Shown here in pieces: positions 23,844 to 32,659 of a stretch of 43,135 nucleotides of DNA. Below the pieces are notes generated by a model. That model did not search any database. It was given only the letters and a program-made list of their open reading frames with translations, and had not been told where the DNA came from. The DNA lies in contig JAKATK010000013.1 in the NCBI GenBank assembly GCA_021827995.1, positions 1 through 43,135 on the forward strand. The letters run 5' to 3'. The DNA comes from Microcaldota archaeon. Its GTDB lineage: Archaea; Micrarchaeota; Micrarchaeia; Micrarchaeales; Micrarchaeaceae. The position numbers and the translations under genes are program-made. The number at the start of each line of letters is the position of its first letter. The stretch's first letter is position 1.

Positions 23844-24071
23844 TCACCGCCTAGAGACGGTGAGCCTGAACGTCGAGCCGTCGCGGTTCTCCCTCTCTAC
23901 CACGTAGCCTTTCCTCCTGGCCCAGGCGCAGACATCGACCCTGTTCGGTATGCCTACTACTAGGGTCTCGACCTTCTCGCCGCTGTCGATGGCCTGCCTG
24001 ACCTTCTCGAGCTCGGTTATGACGCCCTTGCAGTTCTTCTGTGTCGCGTCGATTAGCAGCAATTGGATCAC
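23844..24071 (-). CDS. TusA/SirA-like small sulfur-carrier protein
   Basis: A 75-residue protein starting at GTG 24071, which overlaps the mfnB stop (GTGA). The sequence LLIDATQKNCKGVITELEKV, SGEKVETLVV, CAWARRKGYVVERE and FRLTVSR follows the TusA fold. The Cys in KNCKG falls where TusA has its reactive Cys-Pro, although the Pro is absent. TusA proteins relay sulfur to tRNA thiolation or cofactors. A longer frame to 24185 lies inside mfnB and is rejected. Confidence 0.6.
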   Translation of the reverse strand: MIQLLLIDATQKNCKGVITELEKVRQAIDSGEKVETLVVGIPNRVDVCAWARRKGYVVERENRDGSTFRLTVSRR

Positions 24072-24808
24072 TCCGAGTCTGTGAAAACTGGTATCTTGCC
24101 CTCCATCCTGAGTTCGAGCTCTTTCTTCACCGTTGCTACCGCGCTCCTCTCGACGCGCCCCTTGTAGCGGTCCTCGTTCTTGCAAACTGCGCCGCGCACT
24201 CCGACGATGTCTGGGTTTATCCTGACCAGCGTGTCGAAGTTGCTTATCTTTAGCGCGCCGGACAGAGCGGTGCTCAGGCCGAGCTCCTTCGCCTCGGTGA
24301 CCAGCTTCGCGAGCTCCGGCTCGCTTATGAAGTCGAAGAGGTTCCTGCCGTCCTTGGTGAGCGTGTCTATTAGCATGCCGTCGCTGCGGCTCTCTGACGC
24401 GAGCTTAACGACGAGCTTTGGGTCTATGCCGCCGTAAAGGTGGCTGTCGGCGAAGGTCGCGGCTATCAGCTTTGTCTCTGAACCTTCGAGGGCACGCTTG
24501 CACTCGTTGAGTATGTGCAGTGCATCGTCGTAGCTGACGTCGACGAAGCCGACCTTGACCGACGTCGCATGCAGGGCAGCGGCGCCATAAACTGCCAGCG
24601 CTACAGTGCCAGCCTGGTTCGGCACCGAACCAAGCGTGACGCTGACGTGTATCTCCTTCGGGAACGCGGCCCGCACCTCCCTTATCACCGGCGGGTAGTT
24701 CGAGCCTATGAACACCTCGTCCAGGTTCTTCACATCGACAATGTCCGCCTTCCCATTGACTGCCTCGCGCGCCTCGTCGAGGTTCTGCACGCTTACCATT
24801 AGCATCAT
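24068..24808 (-). CDS. mfnB: (5-formylfuran-3-yl)methyl phosphate synthase-like protein
   Basis: A 246-residue TIM-barrel protein of the MfnB/DUF556 family, which condenses two glyceraldehyde-3-phosphate molecules into the furan precursor of methanofuran. The active-site lysines fit: K27 in ADIVDVKN and K85 in SVKVGF, with D148/K152 in IDTLTKDGRNLFDF. ATG 24808 is adjacent to ATG 24805; a TATA element at 24833-24845 gives a short leader. It overlaps the TusA-like gene by 4 bases. Nothing else in the window points to methanogenesis, so the product may serve another cofactor. Confidence 0.82.
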   Translation of the reverse strand: MMLMVSVQNLDEAREAVNGKADIVDVKNLDEVFIGSNYPPVIREVRAAFPKEIHVSVTLGSVPNQAGTVALAVYGAAALHATSVKVGFVDVSYDDALHILNECKRALEGSETKLIAATFADSHLYGGIDPKLVVKLASESRSDGMLIDTLTKDGRNLFDFISEPELAKLVTEAKELGLSTALSGALKISNFDTLVRINPDIVGVRGAVCKNEDRYKGRVERSAVATVKKELELRMEGKIPVFTDSE

Positions 24809-24832
24809 TTTACCATCACGATAGGAACGCCG

Positions 24833-24845
24833 ATTAAGTATTTAG
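24833..24845 (-). promoter_or_regulatory. TATA box of the mfnB operon
   Basis: CCTAAATACTTAA on the minus strand, about 30 bases before ATG 24808. Confidence 0.5.
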
Positions 24846-24915
24846 GCTTTTCTGGGCAGTAACTGCATGCACCGCAATCCGCAGCTCTGCTGACAGCAGT
24901 GCGTCGTCGATTTTG

Positions 24916-26718
24916 ATGGCTCGGAGGCGCAGGCAGTCCCGCAGCGGCGCGGGCCGCGCTGGCAAAAAGGCGGTCATGGTTGCAGTAGTTGCGGCTGTGT
25001 TGCTTGTCGACCTTGTACTCGCTCACGCGATTCTCGGTGGCGCACTCCGGATACCGCTCCACATCCGCATGCCGCTCACGGAAGCTCTTCGGCTTTGGGG
25101 TTACGCGAGCAATGCCGGCCCAATCAACATGACGTACAATGGTTCCATCGGGGTCGCATTACTGGCGCGTGGCTCGAATCTATCCGCGGTCATGCCTATC
25201 GGAGTGAGGTTCCTTAGGAATGGCACTGCAAGCAGGGCAGAGATAAATCTAACGATACCGCAGGTCACTGCCGTTGGGCGCTTGGACAGCCTCAGCTACA
25301 CCGTATTGGCTAACGCCACGGATCGCTATTTCTGCGGAAAACCGCTTCCTTACGGCGCATGGCAGCAAAACGGCTACGAGTGCGTGAGCGGCAAAAATCT
25401 GGGCGTAGCGATTAACGCGACAGGGAACTCCGAGCTCCTTAACCTCTCAGCGGCCCTGAATGACATGAACGTGACGTTTGAATGGGTGGCACCAAGCCTC
25501 TACAACTGGAATTTGTGCGGACTGGCGATGGCCAGGCTTAACGGCAGCTTTGTTGGCGCAGCCTCGGCGCTGCACCAGTTCCTGAACGGGACGAACCGCA
25601 ACGGTTACTGGCCATATCGGAACGTATCGGCATTGAACGGCACGTTGACTACATGCGTATCGATGAGCGGCGTACCGCTTTTTATCCGCCTTAACGCTAC
25701 CGTGAGCGTGCCGCGTGGCTACGTTAGCATGACCGGGATACTGAATGAAACAGTGATTGGTAGGGCACCGCCTCAAGTAGATATCTCTGCGCTGCCAGGA
25801 AGACTGTTATCGCTTCGGAATCTGATTCCTGGAAGCTGTGTAGGTTTTGGGACAGTGGACTTGCATGACGCGGCCGGGTGCGGCGGGTTGCTGATGAATA
25901 CATCAGGGACGCTGAGGTTCAATTACGCGCAGGGAAACGTTTCGGTTGACATACTCGGGCTCGCGTGCATTGCGTCCACTTCCGCCTATAATCGCGCTCC
26001 GTATGCTGCGCCGCCACTCGGCAGTTTTACCGGAGTAAACGTGACTACAGTACCCGCGGCCAATGCAACGCTGTACATCGATTGCGGGCTGAATTCCACA
26101 AGACTAGGCGCGCAGTTTAACGGATACGTATGGGCATATTATTCGTACGGGGGCGCCATAACTGCAGGTAAGATTGCCCGCGTAACCGCTTATTCTACCA
26201 CGAACGCTACGCTAGGCGTGGTTGAGAACACTGGCCCGGTAGAGGGGTTAAGCGGCATAATAGCAAGGGAACTGCTGCCAAACTGCAGCGTACCGCCGCA
26301 GGTGGCGTTGGCTGAGAACGCGAATCTTTCCCAAAACCTAATCGCTGTCGGCACTCAGTACGACAATCCAATCATAGCACAGATATTCTCGGAATACAAC
26401 ATCAGCGAAACTGGCGGACCCATCCTAAGCACTTATGGGCCGAATAGGCTGCTCGTGGCGGGACGAAACGCGAGCAGTGTAGTCATGGCCGCCACCGAAT
26501 TTATACAGGATATTAACGCTGTAGCGGCACCGGGAAGCGCACCTGATCCTCCGCTGGAGTTTCACGGCATGGCCATAATAAACGCGGCAAATGAGCCGGT
26601 GGTGCAGATAGCCGTTGGTCCTACGGCAACGAAATATGAACTCGGAGCAGCCGAGGAGATCGCGGCCGCAATAAGGAATGATTCTGCCTATGCAGGTAGG
26701 ACCTGCGCACGGCAATAG
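24916..26718 (+). CDS. Large membrane-anchored glycoprotein, unknown function
   Basis: A 600-residue protein with an Arg-rich N-terminus, one membrane segment near residues 20-43 (VMVAVVAAVLLVDLVLAHAI) and about 550 extracellular residues. It has many N-X-S/T sequons (NGT, NLT, NAT, NVS, NMT) and scattered Cys pairs. The last 150 residues (GTQYDNPIIAQIF, GGPILSTYG, NRLLVAGRNASSVV) faintly recall S-layer-associated modules that bind conserved glycan or peptide; that match is weak. It would be a major client of the nearby AglB. ATG 24916 follows a TTG codon in the same frame. Confidence 0.6.
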   Translation: MARRRRQSRSGAGRAGKKAVMVAVVAAVLLVDLVLAHAILGGALRIPLHIRMPLTEALRLWGYASNAGPINMTYNGSIGVALLARGSNLSAVMPIGVRFLRNGTASRAEINLTIPQVTAVGRLDSLSYTVLANATDRYFCGKPLPYGAWQQNGYECVSGKNLGVAINATGNSELLNLSAALNDMNVTFEWVAPSLYNWNLCGLAMARLNGSFVGAASALHQFLNGTNRNGYWPYRNVSALNGTLTTCVSMSGVPLFIRLNATVSVPRGYVSMTGILNETVIGRAPPQVDISALPGRLLSLRNLIPGSCVGFGTVDLHDAAGCGGLLMNTSGTLRFNYAQGNVSVDILGLACIASTSAYNRAPYAAPPLGSFTGVNVTTVPAANATLYIDCGLNSTRLGAQFNGYVWAYYSYGGAITAGKIARVTAYSTTNATLGVVENTGPVEGLSGIIARELLPNCSVPPQVALAENANLSQNLIAVGTQYDNPIIAQIFSEYNISETGGPILSTYGPNRLLVAGRNASSVVMAATEFIQDINAVAAPGSAPDPPLEFHGMAIINAANEPVVQIAVGPTATKYELGAAEEIAAAIRNDSAYAGRTCARQ

Positions 26719-26807
26719 CAAGCGCACATGCTTGGTATTGATACGCGCGTCACGCATTGAATTATTTGCACGGTGGCTGGATATGCGCCACCGACGGCAG
26801 ATTCAAG

Positions 26808-26882
26808 TGGGCCTGGAGAGATTTGAACTCTCGACCTACGGCTTATAAGACCGCCGCTCTGACCAGGCTGAGCTACAAGCCC
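26808..26882 (-). tRNA. tRNA-Ile(UAU)
   Basis: A 75-base cloverleaf on the minus strand: acceptor GGGCTTG/CAGGCCC with A73, D-arm GCTC/GAGC, anticodon stem GCGGT/GCCGT with loop CTTATAA, and T-arm GAGAG-TTCAAAT-CTCTC. The anticodon is TAT, reading the Ile codon AUA. CCA is not encoded and there is no intron. A TTTAATAC element lies 24-31 bases upstream. Most archaea read AUA with a CAU tRNA modified by TiaS, so a genomic UAU anticodon is uncommon. AUA is heavily used in the genes of this window. Confidence 0.85.
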
Positions 26883-26905
26883 CCGGCTTAATGTGTCGGA
26901 ACAGT

Positions 26906-26913
26906 ATTAAACG
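26906..26913 (-). promoter_or_regulatory. TATA box of tRNA-Ile
   Basis: TTTAATAC on the minus strand, 24-31 bases before the mature 5' end. It lies between the aglB stop (26922) and the tRNA, so the tRNA can be transcribed independently. Confidence 0.5.
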
Positions 26914-26921
26914 CTTTTGCG

Positions 26922-29900
26922 TCACGGCATGGTGTAGTTGTTGTGCACCCATGGCGGCTTGGCCGGCGCCGGCACGTTGCCGCTGGTGTAGTTGTCGACA
27001 GCGTATATCCTTATCGGCCAGGTGCCGTTTACATAGTTTATGCCGGTAGCGTTCTGCGGGTAGACCTCGGTGAAGCCTGGTAGATTGCCGAGTATGAAGC
27101 CCTTGTAGAAGTTGGAGTAGTAGAACTGGCTCGAGGCGTTGGCTATTGAGCCGGCAGCTGCTAGCGTGTTTGGCTGAACCGAACAGGTGACTGTGCTCAA
27201 CGCGGCCTGGCCTGAGCCTGAGCTTGCCTTGCACTGGGTAGCCGGCACATAGGGGCCGCCGTTCTTCGAGATCAGCCACATGTAGGAGTATGGCGGCGTG
27301 CCACTGTCCGGCATAGTGCCGGTTATCACGGACGCGTTGGATCCGAAGCCCTGCCCCTGCACAACCGACGGCGCGGTGGCCAGCACGAGGGGCGATGACA
27401 CGTTTACCGTTTCGGATGCGGCCGATTGCGATGCCTCAGTGGTCGACGCGCTGTCATGCACGAGCATCTTGAAGGTGTAGTTGTCGCCGGGTATCAGCAT
27501 GCCGGCAGGTATCCCGCACGTGACGCCTTTGCCTGCGGTCGGGTTAGTGACTATCTGGGCATTGCATACGCTTGAGGCTGTGTACGCGCCGCCATTCTCA
27601 GACACGAGCCACGTGTATGACAGCGGCGGGGTGCCGCCTGTAGGTATGGTGCCGGTGATGGTTTCTTGCTGATTAGAGTCGAGCTTAGGCGCCGATACCG
27701 ATATCGACGGAGTGCCGAGGCGTGGCGCCACAGTTACGGCATCGGAGGGCGACGAGTTGTAAGCCGTCGCTGCTGAGCGTGCGTACAGTTTGAAGCGGTA
27801 CGTGCTGTTCGGCGCGAGGGTGTTTGGCGGTATCGCGCATTCGACCATGCTTGATGCGCTCCTGTTCGTGCCGGAATCAGCAGCGCACTGCGTCGCTGAT
27901 GTGTACGTGCCGTTGTCGGTCGAGACCAACCAGTCGTATGAGTATGTGGCTGTACCGTTCGGCAGCGCGCCTGTCACGAGCAGGCCCTGGTCAGCATCCA
28001 GCTTGCCATCCGATACGACCGGCTTGCCCGGCGTTGCCGACTGGCTCATGGTTATGCCGTGTGACGGCGCGGATATCTCCGACTCGGGAGTCGTAGCATT
28101 GTCGCTGACCATAAGCTCGAAGCTGTAGTTGTGCGCCGCGGATAGTGTGCCGGCCTTGATTGCGCATGTGACGGCGTTGGCTACCACAGTGGCAACGCCG
28201 GAATCGGTCTGGCACTGCGTGGCAGGAAGGTATGCGCCGTTGTCTACGCCGCTCACCGAAACAAGCCACTGGTACGAGTACGGCGGCGTGCCGCCAGATG
28301 GGACCATACCGGTAACGTTCACGCCCTGCAGTTGATCGATTTGGCTCGACGACACTGAGGGCGCCTGCGGCGTGGCCAGCGGGCCGGCCACGGCGATTTG
28401 CTGCGATGCTAGTGATGTGGCGTTGTTAGTGGCGTTCGTAGATTCGACGACGTGGAGCTCGAAGCTGTAAGTGCTCTTCGGCGCCAGGGCGCCGGGCTTT
28501 ATGTAGCACGTAACCGTACTGGACGTCGCCTGGTCGGAACCGGAGCCGACGGAACACTGCGTCGCGTTGGTGTATGTGCCGTTATTGGCCGAGACCATCC
28601 ACCTGTATGAGTATGGCGGCGTGCCGCTGGCCGGCATCGAACCGGTTATCGTTTCCGACTGGTTAGCGTCCAGCCGTGGCCTCGACACGGTGGGCTGCGG
28701 CGGAGCCACGAACTGCGACCGCACAGAGGAGGATGATGGGGAGATGGCAACCTCTGGTGTGCTGGCAGAATCGGTAACGTTGAGCTCGAAGCTATAGGTC
28801 GTGGGCAGGTATATAGCCGGGAATAACGCGTAGTAGCACGGGGTAGACGTCGCAGGGCACAGGTTCTGCACACCCTGGAAGGTGTTTATGTTCATCACCA
28901 TGTCTGTCGGGACTCCGCTCTGGTTGTAAATCTTGAGGACGCCCTCGGCGTTCGGAGTCGCGTTCACGCACAGCGTGGAGTTGCTGCCAGAGCTGAGCAG
29001 GCCGGTCATGTATATCGTGGTGTTCGTCGATATGCTGCAGAACATGTTGAGCGATATCGATGCGTTCGGGACGCCGCCGTACAGCTTCAGGACTGCGCTG
29101 TATGGCAGCAAGACGTCGGTTGGGTCGTGCGTGAGCTCGCACGGGGAGTTTCCAAGCGCGAACGGCTGGGGCGGGTTCTGGCTCTGGCCCTCGGCCCGGG
29201 CGAACTGCTCTGATGTCTGGTTCACGTGTACGCATGCCAGGAAATCCAGCGCCTGCCATTTCGATATCAGCCCACCATCGAATAGCACGTACTTCGTCTG
29301 GTTGCCCTTCATCATGTTCGCCAACGACTGTGGCGTGAAGTTGTCGTTCGAGCCGAGCACGAAGTTGGCAGCCGCTGCGTAGTCCTCAGGCGGCTGGGAG
29401 TTGTCGCCCCTGAGCACCGCGTTGCTGTTGCCGAACCAGTTTATCCAGTCGCCATAGTCCCACCACGCCAGTATCCTGGGCGCGTTGGGGCCTACGTTCT
29501 GCCTCATCCATGCGGCAGCCGGTATCCAGTAGCTCTGTATCGTGTTGCAGTACACGCCAGAGCCAAGTTGGTTGTTCTGGTTGCCAAGAATCGCGCAGAG
29601 GTTCGCTGGGTTAGACGATGCGACGCTGGCCGCGCCGGCCAGCTGCACGAACGAGGAACTCTCGCCGAAGAATGGACTGCTGCCGAATATCAACACATTC
29701 GCAAGGAACAGCATAATGAGCACGACGAATACGGTCCAGAGCACCATGTTGTTCTTCCTGAACTTGAGCATTATCAGGGCCAGGAGGAGAACGAGCGCAA
29801 GTATCGCGGAAACGAAGAATAGGCCTATGGACAGTATCGCGTACGCGTACATGGGCTCGCCTGAGGAGTAGGCGCCATGCGTTATGCTCCTGTCTGACTG

Positions 29901-32003
29901 GCCTGCGATCGCCTCCTTGGTGAGCCTGAACTTCACTTTTGACATGAATATGAGCTCGCCGAGCATTATGCAGAACAGCATTATGTATACTAGGCCAAGG
30001 TGCGGCAGGTACTTTACCTCGGAAAAGCCGGCGAACAGGAGCGGGATCGCTACGGCAGCATAGAAGATGCCGGTCTTGCTGTCCCTGTAGATTATGCTTA
30101 TCAGTATCAGGATTAGGGCTATCGAGGCCACTACCCAGAGGATTACCGGCAGGCCGAACATGTTGGCCGCAAGGAAGCCAAGGCCAGCGCCGGCGAAATT
30201 GTAGGCGAAGCCGGAGGGCTCGAACTCTGCTACCGTCATGAACAGCGGCGTCGACGGCGTGGTGAAGTGCGCGCTCAGGTTTATGTAGCCCTGGAACGGC
30301 TTGCCGAGCGGGGTGAACAATATCACCACGGCCACGAGGGTGACGATGAGAGACACGACCGCGTACCTGGAGAACTGCATCCTGTATTTGGCGAGGTCGC
30401 CGAAGAGAGCGGCTATGGCCAGCGCGGCGATGCCGATTATCGATGTCGCGGAAAGAACATAGACCGCTATGGATTTGCCCTCGAGCGTCGGGGCCAGGTA
30501 GCGCACGAGGAACTCGACCACGACGACCAGCACCAGCGCTATGATCGGGAAGCTCAGGGTTATCGGTATGCCGAGTATCGTTGGCACGCTACCGGACAGC
30601 GTCGACCTGTATAGGTAGTATGGCGCATAGAATATCGCCGTCACCACCAACACTATGACGTTCATCTTGTAGAATTCCCGCCTTACTGAGCCGTTCCTTA
30701 TCACGTCTATGAGGCCCTGCATGACTATGTAAACCGCTAGTATGCCGGTGTCGGCGGTGTAGTAGTGCGCGCCGAGGAACGTGGATGCGAAAGCGATGCC
30801 GGCCAGTATCGCCAGCCTCTTGCTCTTCATGTTGCGCACCGCAAGCATATAGGCTGCGACGAAGAAGAAGAGCGAGAATATGCCCCATGGTTCCAGCAGC
30901 TGTTCACCAGCTATGAAAGTCGAGATCAGTATTGGCATCGTAGCCGTGAGCGACGCGCCTATCAGCCCTATGTATGTGTCGTACTCGTGGTAGAGCAGCA
31001 CGAAGACTACGAAGACCAGTAGCGCAGCGGTTATCGGAGGATAGAAGCCGCCGACGTAACTCATTAGTGTCGTGCTGAACGAGCCAGCTGTGCTGCTGAA
31101 GCCGTTGGCAAGGCTGTACCAGTAAGCCTCTAGGTAAGGTATCAGGGGCTGCACCCTGGTAACGGTGCCGGCAGGTACCACGGGCCATGCCGCGGTGGTC
31201 GTGTATGGTTGGTATCCTAGTACGAGTATCTGTTGTGCACTCATCATGTCGAAGTACGGGTCGAACTCGAAGAACGTCGGTGCGGTGTTTATGCTCTGCA
31301 TGCGCGTGGCGAATGTGGCTAGCATCAGCACTAGGAGGACGAGCCAGACCCACGGCTGCGCGTGGCCCTGGCGCGCGGCACGCGCCGGCTTCGCCACGTC
31401 GAGGTCGCGCAGGAGCCTGCGCTCCTCGTCGGCGTGTATCGACACGAGCCTGTCGTACGCCATCTTGTTGGCGGCATCTATGCGCGAGCGCTCGTCCGCG
31501 TTCAGGCCGGACAGCAGCGCCATTTCCTTGCGCTGGCCGTCGAGCAGCTCGCGCTCCTCCTGCAGGTGCTTCGCGAGCAGCGGGGCTGTGCGGCCGTCGG
31601 CCTGTAGCCTCTCCCTGATCTCGTGTATGTTGTGATGCGCCTCGGCCTGGTCCTCGGCCTCGCTGGCCATGTCAGGCTTCGCGCTAGGTTCTTTGCCGGA
31701 CAGCCATGCAAGGAACGCCTGCACGAGGCCCTGCTGGAGGCACAGGACGATGCCTATTACCGTTAGCACTACGACGTTAAGCTCGGCCAGCTGGAGCGAG
31801 AACGAGAAGAAGTGTATGTAATTCCTCAGGAACGACTCCAGCCACGTCATTATCGGGGGGCCCATCAGGCCGAAGGTGAAACCTATCGTTATTATCTCGA
31901 AATGGTGAAGCTCGGTCTTGTGCAGCAGCGCGTAGGCGATGAGCACCCCTGGAACGAAAGCCGACACGAAGGCTACTAGAATAGGGGCTAGCAAACCGCT
32001 CAT
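26922..32003 (-). CDS. aglB: Oligosaccharyltransferase AglB/STT3 with N-terminal extension and inserted Ig-like repeats
   Basis: A protein of about 1693 residues, against roughly 650-1000 in most archaea. It transfers lipid-linked glycan to Asn of N-X-S/T on the cell exterior. Residues 1-100 form three extra membrane segments and 101-215 a charged, probably coiled-coil cytoplasmic region. The catalytic core begins near 217 with EFDPYFD (acidic motif at 246-252) and a series of helices. WWDYGDW is at 847-853. The soluble domain is interrupted at about 1066-1621 by an array of repeats of roughly 100 residues, after which canonical sequence resumes (SQFYYSNFYKGFILGNLPGF). ATG 32003 follows GGTGGTCC; the frame extends to 32030. 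It is the last protein gene of the ribosomal operon. Confidence 0.88.
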   Translation of the reverse strand: MSGLLAPILVAFVSAFVPGVLIAYALLHKTELHHFEIITIGFTFGLMGPPIMTWLESFLRNYIHFFSFSLQLAELNVVVLTVIGIVLCLQQGLVQAFLAWLSGKEPSAKPDMASEAEDQAEAHHNIHEIRERLQADGRTAPLLAKHLQEERELLDGQRKEMALLSGLNADERSRIDAANKMAYDRLVSIHADEERRLLRDLDVAKPARAARQGHAQPWVWLVLLVLMLATFATRMQSINTAPTFFEFDPYFDMMSAQQILVLGYQPYTTTAAWPVVPAGTVTRVQPLIPYLEAYWYSLANGFSSTAGSFSTTLMSYVGGFYPPITAALLVFVVFVLLYHEYDTYIGLIGASLTATMPILISTFIAGEQLLEPWGIFSLFFFVAAYMLAVRNMKSKRLAILAGIAFASTFLGAHYYTADTGILAVYIVMQGLIDVIRNGSVRREFYKMNVIVLVVTAIFYAPYYLYRSTLSGSVPTILGIPITLSFPIIALVLVVVVEFLVRYLAPTLEGKSIAVYVLSATSIIGIAALAIAALFGDLAKYRMQFSRYAVVSLIVTLVAVVILFTPLGKPFQGYINLSAHFTTPSTPLFMTVAEFEPSGFAYNFAGAGLGFLAANMFGLPVILWVVASIALILILISIIYRDSKTGIFYAAVAIPLLFAGFSEVKYLPHLGLVYIMLFCIMLGELIFMSKVKFRLTKEAIAGQSDRSITHGAYSSGEPMYAYAILSIGLFFVSAILALVLLLALIMLKFRKNNMVLWTVFVVLIMLFLANVLIFGSSPFFGESSSFVQLAGAASVASSNPANLCAILGNQNNQLGSGVYCNTIQSYWIPAAAWMRQNVGPNAPRILAWWDYGDWINWFGNSNAVLRGDNSQPPEDYAAAANFVLGSNDNFTPQSLANMMKGNQTKYVLFDGGLISKWQALDFLACVHVNQTSEQFARAEGQSQNPPQPFALGNSPCELTHDPTDVLLPYSAVLKLYGGVPNASISLNMFCSISTNTTIYMTGLLSSGSNSTLCVNATPNAEGVLKIYNQSGVPTDMVMNINTFQGVQNLCPATSTPCYYALFPAIYLPTTYSFELNVTDSASTPEVAISPSSSSVRSQFVAPPQPTVSRPRLDANQSETITGSMPASGTPPYSYRWMVSANNGTYTNATQCSVGSGSDQATSSTVTCYIKPGALAPKSTYSFELHVVESTNATNNATSLASQQIAVAGPLATPQAPSVSSSQIDQLQGVNVTGMVPSGGTPPYSYQWLVSVSGVDNGAYLPATQCQTDSGVATVVANAVTCAIKAGTLSAAHNYSFELMVSDNATTPESEISAPSHGITMSQSATPGKPVVSDGKLDADQGLLVTGALPNGTATYSYDWLVSTDNGTYTSATQCAADSGTNRSASSMVECAIPPNTLAPNSTYRFKLYARSAATAYNSSPSDAVTVAPRLGTPSISVSAPKLDSNQQETITGTIPTGGTPPLSYTWLVSENGGAYTASSVCNAQIVTNPTAGKGVTCGIPAGMLIPGDNYTFKMLVHDSASTTEASQSAASETVNVSSPLVLATAPSVVQGQGFGSNASVITGTMPDSGTPPYSYMWLISKNGGPYVPATQCKASSGSGQAALSTVTCSVQPNTLAAAGSIANASSQFYYSNFYKGFILGNLPGFTEVYPQNATGINYVNGTWPIRIYAVDNYTSGNVPAPAKPPWVHNNYTMP
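27140..28805 (-). repeat. Array of Ig-like repeats inside aglB
   Basis: Four full units and one partial unit of 100-110 residues. Each has a DxxQ start, TG-x-P-x-GTPPYSY-x-WLVS, NGxY-x-ATQC, a second Cys in TC-x-I, and TYSFEL-x-V-x-DSA near the end. Approximate unit limits are 28375-28712, 28050-28375, 27730-28050, 27395-27715 and 27165-27385 (partial). A stray unit end (TTYSFELNVTDSASTPEVAIS) near 28740-28805 marks the entry point. Two conserved Cys per unit suggest a disulfide, and many sequons are present. Confidence 0.8.
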
Positions 32004-32031
32004 TGGACCACCGCGCGCCGGACGGCGCACC

Positions 32032-32655
32032 TCAGCTGCTCAGGATCGATTTCGGTACTTCTATCTGCGTGACCTGCCTATCCGGGAACTTCGTGCCTGG
32101 AGGGACTATCCTGACCTTGACGCCTATCGCACCGTACTTCGGGTACGCGGCGGTAGAGGCCTCCCTCACGAGCGTGGTCACGTCGCCGGCCTTAGGGATG
32201 TAGCCGACGCTCTTCCTGATCGTCTTGGCCCTCGCACCCTTGGCTGCGAGCTTGCCGCTCGCTATTATCTCGGCTCCGAGGGCGCCGTTCTCTATGACGC
32301 TCCTGAGCATCTGCTGTATAACCTTCCTGGCGTTTATGCCGCGCTCCAGCCTGTTGACTATCTCCCTGGATACGAGCAGGGGCTCGAGCATCTTGTTCTC
32401 TACTTCCATGACGTTTATCTGCGCGTTCTCCAGGCCGAACCGCTTCCTTATCGTGTCTGTCAGGCCGTCTATGGTCTTGCCGGCCCTGCCTATAACCAAC
32501 CCCGGGCTCAGCACGTACACCGTGATCCTTGTCAGGACTGGGGTCTTCTGTATCTCGACCCTTGAGAACCCTGCCTTGACCAGAGTAGAGCCGAGGTACT
32601 TGGATATGTTCTCCTTTATTATCGCGTCGCCGACGAACTTGTATTCTATCGCCAT
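32032..32655 (-). CDS. rpsC: Ribosomal protein uS3
   Basis: A 207-residue 30S protein at the mRNA entry site. The N-terminal KH domain carries GLVIGRAGKTI with the GxxG loop, and the C-terminal domain ends PPGTKFPDRQ. ATG 32655 is preceded by GTGAT. It lies between rplV and aglB, with a 28-base gap to aglB; the usual next gene, L29, is absent. Confidence 0.95.
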   Translation of the reverse strand: MAIEYKFVGDAIIKENISKYLGSTLVKAGFSRVEIQKTPVLTRITVYVLSPGLVIGRAGKTIDGLTDTIRKRFGLENAQINVMEVENKMLEPLLVSREIVNRLERGINARKVIQQMLRSVIENGALGAEIIASGKLAAKGARAKTIRKSVGYIPKAGDVTTLVREASTAAYPKYGAIGVKVRIVPPGTKFPDRQVTQIEVPKSILSS

Positions 32656-32659
32656 GGTA

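Noticed and set aside
23844-24185. Longer start for the TusA-like gene
   Set aside because: The extra 38 codons lie within mfnB in another frame; the GTG overlapping the mfnB stop is the natural coupled start.
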